A DNA stretch of 8,264 nucleotides. It comes from Chloroflexota bacterium. GTDB lineage: Bacteria > Chloroflexota > Dehalococcoidia > UBA2979. A model generated the notes under the pieces. It saw nothing but the letters and a program-made list of their open reading frames with translations, had not been told where the DNA came from and ran no database searches. The translations under genes were made by a program, and so were the position numbers. The stretch lies in the NCBI GenBank assembly GCA_002725365.1, contig PBOW01000092.1:1-8264 (forward strand), read 5' to 3'. Numbering within the stretch: the stretch's first letter is position 1; every line of letters starts with the position of its first letter. Shown one piece after another: positions 1-5,250 of the stretch.

Positions 1-15
1 GCAACTTACACACCC

Positions 16-30
16 AAGTATCGAATACTT
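16..30. repeat. Short AT-rich inverted repeat downstream of the DUF3303-like gene
   Basis: The arms AAGTAT and ATACTT form a perfect 6-bp stem around a 3-base loop, 26 bases beyond the stop codon of the minus-strand gene ending at 57. In the minus-strand transcript the loop is UCG closed by a U-A pair. The stem is AU-rich and no run of U follows it, so it is at best a weak 3'-end structure. It is recorded as a repeat, not a terminator. Confidence 0.25.
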
Positions 31-56
31 ATTCAGTGGCCGAGCGAAACCGAGAT

Positions 57-350
57 CTACATGTAGTACTTCTGTATCGCTTCGCGTGTTTCGACATCGG
101 TTGTAACCGGTTTCACGTTCATATCACAGACGTCCGCCCACGCAAGCTGGAACTGCGCGCAATTCTTAAAATCGTCTGTCTCCAGAATCATCGTCCCAGT
201 GCCATCTGCAATGGAGTGCCAACGTCCGATGAGCCCGATTCCATGTTCACTTGTTAAGCCTTCCAACTGCTCCTGTGTAAAGCTACCGAACGCTCTCAGC
301 GCATCAGCTCTATTTGCTTGAAAAACCTTGTAGTCCACCTGAAATAGCAT
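57..350 (-). CDS. DUF3303-like small protein
   Basis: This predicted cytoplasmic protein of 97 residues resembles the DUF3303 family. Members are about 90-100 residues with a ferredoxin-like fold and no established function. The hallmarks are visible: a beta strand at the N-terminus (residues 1-10), a helix with an ALRAF segment, then GRWH at 42-45 followed by a glycine-rich turn (GTGT), the ETDD strand-turn at 57-60, and a helix with a conserved Trp around residue 71. ATG at 350 is chosen because GAGGTGA lies 5 bases upstream. A GTG three codons earlier (359) falls inside that Shine-Dalgarno sequence. The gene lies 62 bp after the tandem-barrel gene and is probably the last gene of the same transcript. 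The family match is from memory of its motif pattern; the function is unknown. Confidence 0.8.
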   Translation of the reverse strand: MLFQVDYKVFQANRADALRAFGSFTQEQLEGLTSEHGIGLIGRWHSIADGTGTMILETDDFKNCAQFQLAWADVCDMNVKPVTTDVETREAIQKYYM

Positions 351-412
351 ACAAATCACCTCTTCATTTGTCTTTTCTATGGTTAACGGCCGCGATAGTA
401 TCGTGACTCGTC

Positions 413-1030
413 CTACCGGATCACTTCATGTGCCATTCGATGGATTGCTGATTGAACAGGTGGAACTAGGCCACTGGTGAAAATAGCACTCATTTCCCTG
501 TTAGCTTGAAGGTTATCTCTCGTTTCTTCCATTTGAGCCCAGTCATCATAAAAAGTCTGGATCGCAACCCGCTGGCCAAGTGTACCCGAATAGGATACCC
601 ATGCTATCGAACCATTTGCACCACTCGCCTTATTCATATCCACCCAATCAGATACCGCCTGTCGTGATACGAGGCCTGGCTCAGGGGCAACAATGATGGT
701 GGAACGTAGCTGCCCTGGCACGGAATCTTCAGCTGCATGGAATTCCCGCATGAGTATTCTGGTATTCAGAACCACCGGCCATTCTTCTTTCGGGGCTGCC
801 TCTTCGTACGTGGCGAATTTCGCTATAACCTCATCCAGCGAGGCAATTGAATCACACACTGAACTTATCGATACTTGATTTATGTCCTGATTAAATACTG
901 GCACCCAGAATCTCGAACTCTGCGCGCCAGATTCAACTAATAGATCAGCGACTCTGGATCCTAGTTCTACAGCCTCGGCCATACGCCCAGGTTTTACAGT
1001 TGATCTCGCGACAATATTTGCTCTTGGCAT
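413..1030 (-). CDS. Hypothetical protein with two tandem ferredoxin-like (dimeric alpha/beta barrel type) repeats
   Basis: I do not recognise this 205-residue protein at family level. It seems to be built from two similar halves. Residues 4-97 start with a strand (ANIVARSTVKPG), then a helix, then a SGAQSSRFWVPVF strand pair and a helix ending near 72. Residues 109-200 repeat the order: strand (RSTIIVAPEPG), helix, SGANGSIAWVSYSG, helix ending near 175. The shared SGA and aromatic positions suggest an internal duplication of a NIPSNAP/antibiotic-monooxygenase-type barrel unit, giving a pseudo-dimer in one chain. It has no signal peptide or membrane segment, so it is probably cytosolic. The ATG at 1030 has AGGGAG 6 bases upstream. 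It begins 118 bp after the small membrane protein gene and could be cotranscribed or have its own promoter; I saw no convincing one. The fold is inferred; the function is unknown. Confidence 0.75.
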   Translation of the reverse strand: MPRANIVARSTVKPGRMAEAVELGSRVADLLVESGAQSSRFWVPVFNQDINQVSISSVCDSIASLDEVIAKFATYEEAAPKEEWPVVLNTRILMREFHAAEDSVPGQLRSTIIVAPEPGLVSRQAVSDWVDMNKASGANGSIAWVSYSGTLGQRVAIQTFYDDWAQMEETRDNLQANREMSAIFTSGLVPPVQSAIHRMAHEVIR

Positions 1031-1148
1031 ACGTACTCCCTAACCATTTCTTACTACTTTTGGCTCAGGCTAACGCGCGCCGCATGTTTTGTCGACTAAT
1101 TCAGTCAATAATTTTCTAACGTGTCAGGACAGTTGCGGAGACATCTAA

Positions 1149-1343
1149 CTAGTTTTTAAAGAGACTAATAATATTTGAAATCGTCCATGAAGATGCCGCT
1201 AACAGTTGCAAGTAATCACCTGAAGTAAATGATCCATAAACGAAAACTGAGGCCATCCAAGCTGAACTCGCAATTAGTTGAAATAACCCAGTCACACTCG
1301 AATTGGATTTAAGTACTTTGATATTTCGGACTAGCACGGACAC
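1149..1343 (-). CDS. Small two-helix membrane protein with internal repeat
   Basis: This 64-residue protein has a short basic N-terminus (RNIKVLKS) and two hydrophobic segments, about residues 18-38 and 43-61, joined by a short GSFTSGD turn. It should sit in the inner membrane as a hairpin. The two segments resemble each other: QLIASSAWMAS in the first and QLLAASSWTIS in the second, with Q, L, A, S, W and S at matching positions. This looks like an ancient duplication. Its GTG start at 1343 lies inside the last codons of the upstream flavoprotein gene, a 13-bp overlap in a different frame. That points to translational coupling, since no strong Shine-Dalgarno is seen; a second GTG at 1337 is an alternative start. 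No function is recognised. The link to the iron-regulated flavoprotein is inferred from the overlap. Confidence 0.65.
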   Translation of the reverse strand: MSVLVRNIKVLKSNSSVTGLFQLIASSAWMASVFVYGSFTSGDYLQLLAASSWTISNIISLFKN

Positions 1344-2461
1344 TCTTCGCCGCAGGCGCCTAAATCATCTAGATAGAGACCTTGGTCCCGATATTGTTCA
1401 AGAAATGACGTGTCCATGCCTAATTTATCACCAATCGCATTGGCAACGACACCAAACCTCTGCCTATATTTGTAGATGAAGCAGAATATCAAATCTTCAT
1501 GACGTACTTGCGGTCCGACGAGAAATAATCCTGGAGTTTTCCTTGATTCATCATCCTCATTCAACAGGACATACGAGTCACTCTCGTCCCAATCAAACAA
1601 GTCTTTGACCATAATCAAACTACTGTCGAATCCCGTTGCCAAGATAGGTGGTGTCTGAGTCTGATACGGAGATGACTTCTTACCCTTCACGTAAATAAAA
1701 TACTGGTCATCCTCTAGTTTCACATCTTTAACCTTGGATTTACCAACGAGACTGATACTTTCACCAAGCATCTCTTCCCTTAATCTGTCCACTGTGTATG
1801 GAGATAAATTCTCGCTCGGATCAGTTGTTCTGGCATCCCAATCTGCATTCTCCGCTAATACGGATACTTTCTTGCCCAGCCGGCTTAAGTGAATTGCGGC
1901 ATCAATGCCACTCTCATTCCCACCAATGACGTAGACATCATCGCCTTGAACTTGCTTCCAACTTTCTATGTGGCTGTTATGCAAACAGAGTTCAGAACCT
2001 GAAAACAACTCAGTGCTTGGGTATTGAAATTCGCCTGCAGCCCAAATCAAAAAGCGTGATTCGATGACCTCGCTTCCATCGGCCCCGTCAACACGAATAG
2101 TAAACCGATCCTCGGAATAGGTTATTTGCTCAACGCTCGTATATTCCTTCACAGGCAGCTCAAAATATTCCGAGATCAGCCTGAGATACTCAGCGTACTC
2201 GTGCCCGGTAGGATGCTCCGTATCAAGAGTAAATGCTGGGGAAGTCCCAGTCGCAACTGAATTGAGATCAAGATGACCCCAATAGTTAGTTGTGAACGAA
2301 GGGGTGATGAATCGCATCTCCTTCGGCCATCGATCGAAAGAGGACCCAACCCTATCCCTTTCGAGAACCACCATGTTTTCCACGCCGAAATCCGTGAGCA
2401 TAGCAGCTATACCGACGCCCGCCGCCCCGGCACCCACAACCACAACGTCATAATTTTTCAT
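1331..2461 (-). CDS. FAD/NAD(P)-dependent oxidoreductase (flavin monooxygenase / thioredoxin-reductase-like fold) with Cys-rich C-terminus
   Basis: This 376-residue flavoprotein is predicted to transfer electrons from NAD(P)H through FAD, either as a monooxygenase or as a reductase of a small substrate; the substrate is unknown. The FAD-binding Rossmann motif VVVGAGAAGVG is at residues 7-17 (G10, G12, G15), with the acidic end of strand 2 at E34. The second nucleotide-binding motif VIGGNESG is at 178-185, followed by a helix and VSVL. The LATGFDSS segment near 274-281 is the usual late FAD-contact motif. The protein ends in CGEECPC (C370, C374, C376), an unusual tail that could bind metal or be redox-active. 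ATG at 2461 is chosen because AGGGGG lies 4 bases upstream and the FAD motif starts within 10 residues; longer in-frame starts fall inside the promoter. The gene overlaps the next gene by 13 bp. A Fur-like operator in its promoter suggests induction by iron limitation. Confidence 0.9.
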   Translation of the reverse strand: MKNYDVVVVGAGAAGVGIAAMLTDFGVENMVVLERDRVGSSFDRWPKEMRFITPSFTTNYWGHLDLNSVATGTSPAFTLDTEHPTGHEYAEYLRLISEYFELPVKEYTSVEQITYSEDRFTIRVDGADGSEVIESRFLIWAAGEFQYPSTELFSGSELCLHNSHIESWKQVQGDDVYVIGGNESGIDAAIHLSRLGKKVSVLAENADWDARTTDPSENLSPYTVDRLREEMLGESISLVGKSKVKDVKLEDDQYFIYVKGKKSSPYQTQTPPILATGFDSSLIMVKDLFDWDESDSYVLLNEDDESRKTPGLFLVGPQVRHEDLIFCFIYKYRQRFGVVANAIGDKLGMDTSFLEQYRDQGLYLDDLGACGEECPC

Positions 2462-2465
2462 ATAT

Positions 2466-2486
2466 CCCCCTAATGGTCGATTAGGG
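2466..2486 (-). promoter_or_regulatory. 5'-UTR hairpin that covers the flavoprotein Shine-Dalgarno
   Basis: In the minus-strand transcript CCCTAAT (2486-2480) pairs perfectly with ATTAGGG (2474-2468) across a 5-base loop, CGACC. The Shine-Dalgarno AGGGGG occupies 2471-2466, so four of its six bases lie inside the 3' arm, and the ATG follows at 2461. Folding would therefore hinder ribosome binding, and a trigger such as temperature, a small RNA or a bound protein could open it. Because it is a perfect DNA inverted repeat just after the promoter, it could instead be the operator of a second repressor. The pairing is seen directly; the regulatory role is inference. Confidence 0.5.
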
Positions 2487-2498
2487 TTCAATGGTAGC

Positions 2499-2527
2499 AT
2501 GATATTGAGAATGATTCTCATTCTCAA
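2499..2527 (-). promoter_or_regulatory. Sigma70-type promoter of the flavoprotein operon
   Basis: On the minus strand TTGAGA (2527-2522, five of six matches to TTGACA) is followed by exactly 17 bases and then TATCAT (2504-2499, five of six matches to TATAAT). Transcription should begin near 2492, giving a leader of about 30 bases before the ATG at 2461. The spacer and the -35 box are occupied by the Fur-like palindrome, so repressor binding would block RNA polymerase directly. Confidence 0.75.
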
Positions 2528-2528
2528 T
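2504..2528. promoter_or_regulatory. Fur-box-like operator (25-bp inverted repeat)
   Basis: Two 11-base arms, ATTGAGAATGA (2504-2514) and TCATTCTCAAT (2518-2528), are perfect reverse complements around a 3-base centre. Read on the minus strand, the central 19-mer GAGAATGAGAATCATTCTC matches the classical Fur consensus GATAATGATAATCATTATC at 16 of 19 positions, and the three differences keep the symmetry pattern. Fur with ferrous iron represses by covering promoter elements; here the site spans the -35 hexamer and spacer of the minus-strand promoter. Other Fur-family proteins (Zur, Mur, PerR) bind related sites and cannot be excluded. The divergent plus-strand gene starts about 190 bases away, so its control by this site is less likely. 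Confidence 0.8.
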
Positions 2529-2662
2529 TAGCGAGATGGGGTGACAGTAAACATCACTCCACTTTTTCGGGAATAAGACTAATCTGTATGCGCACTGGAG
2601 CATTCGGATAGTCGAGTCCGTGATCGCTTACCATCGTCGAGGGACAACTACGGAGGATGATC

Positions 2663-2707
2663 ATGGCCAAATATATTCCTAATCCGATTTACTGGTCTGG
2701 CAAGTGA
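2663..2707 (+). CDS. Possible 14-residue leader peptide upstream of the enolase-superfamily gene
   Basis: A strong Shine-Dalgarno GGAGG (2652-2656) stands 6 bases before an ATG that opens a 14-codon frame, MAKYIPNPIYWSGK, ending in TGA at 2705-2707. That stop overlaps the GAGG (2706-2709) serving the next gene, whose ATG is at 2720. This layout is typical of a short coupled or attenuating leader ORF. The peptide holds two prolines, two tyrosines and a tryptophan, but no run of one amino acid and no obvious alternative hairpins. A minus-strand frame is also open here, so it may be chance or a gene remnant. Confidence 0.3.
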   Translation: MAKYIPNPIYWSGK

Positions 2708-2719
2708 GGATCACCTCTG

Positions 2720-3841
2720 ATGACTAGCATTTCCAGCGTAAGCATCGACGTTATCGAAAGAGATACCGGCTCCCTAGAGGTTCGAGATGAGCGATCAGAC
2801 ATCGGGGGTAAAACCACACAAGGAGTGCTCAGAATAAGAACAGAAGACGGTCACGAGGGGAATTCGTTTATAGGTGATCAAGCAGCTGAGTCGTCCGAAA
2901 GAATCAAAATAATTATTGATACGATCGCCCCGCAGATATCCGGGATGTCTTATGACAACAGAGAATGGCTCTGGTCCCAAATTCAGAATCACAGCATAAA
3001 CGGACTACCCTTTCATTCTTCATGGGCTGCTGTTGATGTCGCGTTATGGGATTTAGCTGGGAAAATATTAGGGCAACCTATATATAAGCTGCTGGGTGGA
3101 ACAAATTTAGAAGTACCCCTTTATGCGACATATCCTCCGCGGCACAGCGAGCCTGAGGGGTTTATTCAGGAAGCTGAAGAACTCTTAGCCGAAGGATATT
3201 CGGCATACAAAATTCATCCAGGCTCACTAAGCGCAAAAAAAACAGTCCGTGCAATTGAGGGGATAAGAAAAATAGCCGGAAACGAAATGACTCTTATGCT
3301 GGATCGAAATCACGGGTATTCCCTCAAAGAAGCATTAGAAGTCGGCAAAGCACTCGACTCGAATAGTTTCTATTGGTACGAAGATCCCGTACCAGCGTCA
3401 GATATAGACTCAATAAAAACACTCACTGAATCGATTGCCACACCCCTGAATATGAGCGACTCGCCTGGCTTCCTAATAAATCAAGCGGCTCATTTTTTAT
3501 CCGAAAATCTTGTAGGGATGATTAGAGGAACAACAAGAAAACTTGGGATTACAGGATTGATCAAACAATGCTCAATGGCGGACGCATTCGGCATAAATTG
3601 CGAAATCGGGTTAGCCGGAAATTCCTTGATGAACGCCGCGAATCTGCACGTCATAGCTTCTGTGCGCAACAATACGTTTTATGAGTACTGGAGACCAGAA
3701 CATATTCATCAGTGGGGTGTTCAGGAGGACATTTATATTAACGGGAACGGCAAACTGAATATCCCACAAAAACCGGGTCTAGGAATGGAATTGGATGAGG
3801 ACTGGATAAATTTTCACAAAATAGACCAATTAGTCGGCTGA
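2720..3841 (+). CDS. Mandelate racemase / muconate lactonizing enzyme family protein (enolase superfamily), atypical active site
   Basis: This 373-residue enzyme has the enolase-superfamily layout. An N-terminal capping domain spans about residues 1-125, with the conserved WAAVDVALWDLAGK helix at 102-115 and the LLGG turn. A TIM-like barrel follows. Superfamily members abstract a proton next to a carboxylate held by Mg2+, and many dehydrate sugar acids. Visible are K164-x-H166 (YKIHPG), metal ligands D195 (LMLDRNHG), E221 (WYEDPVP) and probably D247 (NMSDSPG), where related proteins usually have Glu. The strand after GINCE reads CEIG, where close relatives as I recall them have CEIH, and the preceding RGD-type segment reads RGTT, so the His-Asp dyad seems absent. 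Function could be altered or lost. The ATG at 2720 has GAGG 10 bases upstream. AGA and ATA codons are frequent and GC looks lower than in the transporter gene. Its 3' end overlaps the convergent amidase gene by 12 bp. Confidence 0.88.
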   Translation: MTSISSVSIDVIERDTGSLEVRDERSDIGGKTTQGVLRIRTEDGHEGNSFIGDQAAESSERIKIIIDTIAPQISGMSYDNREWLWSQIQNHSINGLPFHSSWAAVDVALWDLAGKILGQPIYKLLGGTNLEVPLYATYPPRHSEPEGFIQEAEELLAEGYSAYKIHPGSLSAKKTVRAIEGIRKIAGNEMTLMLDRNHGYSLKEALEVGKALDSNSFYWYEDPVPASDIDSIKTLTESIATPLNMSDSPGFLINQAAHFLSENLVGMIRGTTRKLGITGLIKQCSMADAFGINCEIGLAGNSLMNAANLHVIASVRNNTFYEYWRPEHIHQWGVQEDIYINGNGKLNIPQKPGLGMELDEDWINFHKIDQLVG

Positions 3842-5242
3842 ATTACCTACAACCTCAGGTCGGATTTTATGGAATCCAGTCAGTGCCTCAAAAGCAAAAG
3901 CCATCTGCAGGAGACTGAATTCACTTCTCGGTCTTCCCACGATTTGTAGACCCATAGGTAGGCCGTTTTCAGTAAAACCTCCAGGAACCGATATCGCGGG
4001 CAAACCAGTAATAGAAATGAAATAGCATGATTTCATCCAATCGATGTAGGTCTCCATTGCTTGACCTTCGATTTCAGTTATCCACTCTATATCAATCGAA
4101 AACGGCGGCACCTGACTCACTGGACAAATGAGATATTCGTATTCTCCAAAGAAGGATGACATTCGGTTATAGAGTTCGCTTCTCATGACATCAGCTCTGG
4201 CAAGATCTTGCCCCGACTGATTAATTCCCTGCTCTATGTTCCAGATAACTGTATCCTTCATCTGGTCACGATGCTGCTCCAATTGATCAGCCCTATGACC
4301 GAATGACCAAGCACGAAACGCCTTAAATGCTTCGTCAGCTCCCGTAAAATCCGGTGAGGTCTCAGTTAATTCACAGCCAAGATCTTCAAAAATGGACAGC
4401 CCGTTTCTAACCATTTGTTTTATTTCTGCATCAATTGGAAGTCCTCCCAGGTCATCGGACCAAGCAATTTTTGTGCCTGTAAAGTTTCGGTCTAGAGGTT
4501 GATCGAATATCTCACCCGAAGTTTCAAGTGCAATTGGCGAGCTTGGGTCCGGCCCTGCTATGACACTGAGCATCAGTGCTACGTCTTCAACAGTTCGTCC
4601 CATCGGGCCCTGAACACTTAAATTCTGTCGCGAACCTCCTCGAGTTGGAACTCGCCCTGCTGCTGTCCTGAGACCCACCACATTACAAAAATTAGCGGGA
4701 TTACGAAGTGAGCCACCCATATCGCTCCCGTCAGCAAGTGCTGTCATCCCTGCTGCTAGCGATACTGCTGCGCCTCCACTGCTTCCGCCACATGTTCGAG
4801 AAAGATCATATGGATTAAGTGTTCGCCCAAATACCTGATTAAAAGTCTGTGAGCCCGCCCCGAATTCCGGGGTATTGGATTTACCTAACGAAATTGCTCC
4901 TGCCTTCTTTAGCCGGTCAACGATCAATGCATCTCGATCAGGAATATGATCGGCATAAATTGGAGAACCATAGGTAGTTCGAACATCTTTAGTATCAAAT
5001 AGATCTTTATGGATCACGGGAATTCCATGTAACGGGGGTACAACGCCTCCCCGTGCAACAAGTCCATCGGCCGCTTTAGCCTCTTCAAGTGCAGTCTCAG
5101 CTGTCAATGTCACAACGGCGTTGACTACAGGATTTACTCGTTCAATTTGCTTGAGGTGAGCTTCAACGACTTCAGTGGCACTCACTTCCTTTGTGGTAAT
5201 GAGCCGCGACAATTCTTTTACGGGCTGGAAACAAAGGTCCAT
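3830..5242 (-). CDS. Amidase signature (AS) family hydrolase
   Basis: This 470-residue protein is a full-length amidase of the Ser-cisSer-Lys family, which hydrolyses amide bonds of diverse small molecules to the acid and ammonia or an amine. The catalytic Lys is K79 (GIPVIHKD). The cis-Ser is S154 in GGSSGG (152-157), and the nucleophile is S178 in GSDMGGSLRNPA (172-183). The 24-residue distance between the two serines is the standard spacing. The C-terminal part has the usual TGLPAISVPGGF and GLPMGLQIVG segments (412-437). It has no signal peptide, so it is probably cytoplasmic. GatA of the tRNA-dependent amidotransferase is related, but no GatB or GatC is present, so a catabolic amidase is more likely. 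The ATG at 5242 has TAGGA about 7-8 bases upstream, which includes the stop codon of the transporter gene. The 8-bp gap implies cotranslation with the transporter. Confidence 0.93.
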   Translation of the reverse strand: MDLCFQPVKELSRLITTKEVSATEVVEAHLKQIERVNPVVNAVVTLTAETALEEAKAADGLVARGGVVPPLHGIPVIHKDLFDTKDVRTTYGSPIYADHIPDRDALIVDRLKKAGAISLGKSNTPEFGAGSQTFNQVFGRTLNPYDLSRTCGGSSGGAAVSLAAGMTALADGSDMGGSLRNPANFCNVVGLRTAAGRVPTRGGSRQNLSVQGPMGRTVEDVALMLSVIAGPDPSSPIALETSGEIFDQPLDRNFTGTKIAWSDDLGGLPIDAEIKQMVRNGLSIFEDLGCELTETSPDFTGADEAFKAFRAWSFGHRADQLEQHRDQMKDTVIWNIEQGINQSGQDLARADVMRSELYNRMSSFFGEYEYLICPVSQVPPFSIDIEWITEIEGQAMETYIDWMKSCYFISITGLPAISVPGGFTENGLPMGLQIVGRPRSEFSLLQMAFAFEALTGFHKIRPEVVGNSAD

Positions 5243-5250
5243 ACCAATTC

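Noticed and set aside
36..257. Plus-strand 73-codon frame
   Set aside because: It is antisense to the DUF3303-like gene, whose motifs and Shine-Dalgarno are clear.
393..403. CGATA-G-TATCG perfect palindrome upstream of the DUF3303-like gene
   Set aside because: The arms are only 5 bp with a single central base, which is expected by chance in a window this long, and it has no promoter context.
1094..1106. GACT-AATTC-AGTC inverted repeat in the 118-bp gap
   Set aside because: The arms are 4 bp, and no promoter hexamers with proper spacing could be fitted around it.
2462..2527. N-terminal extension of the flavoprotein to a start at 2527
   Set aside because: The extension would begin inside the -35 box and Fur-like palindrome. 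ATG 2461 has a good Shine-Dalgarno and places the FAD motif at the usual distance from the N-terminus.
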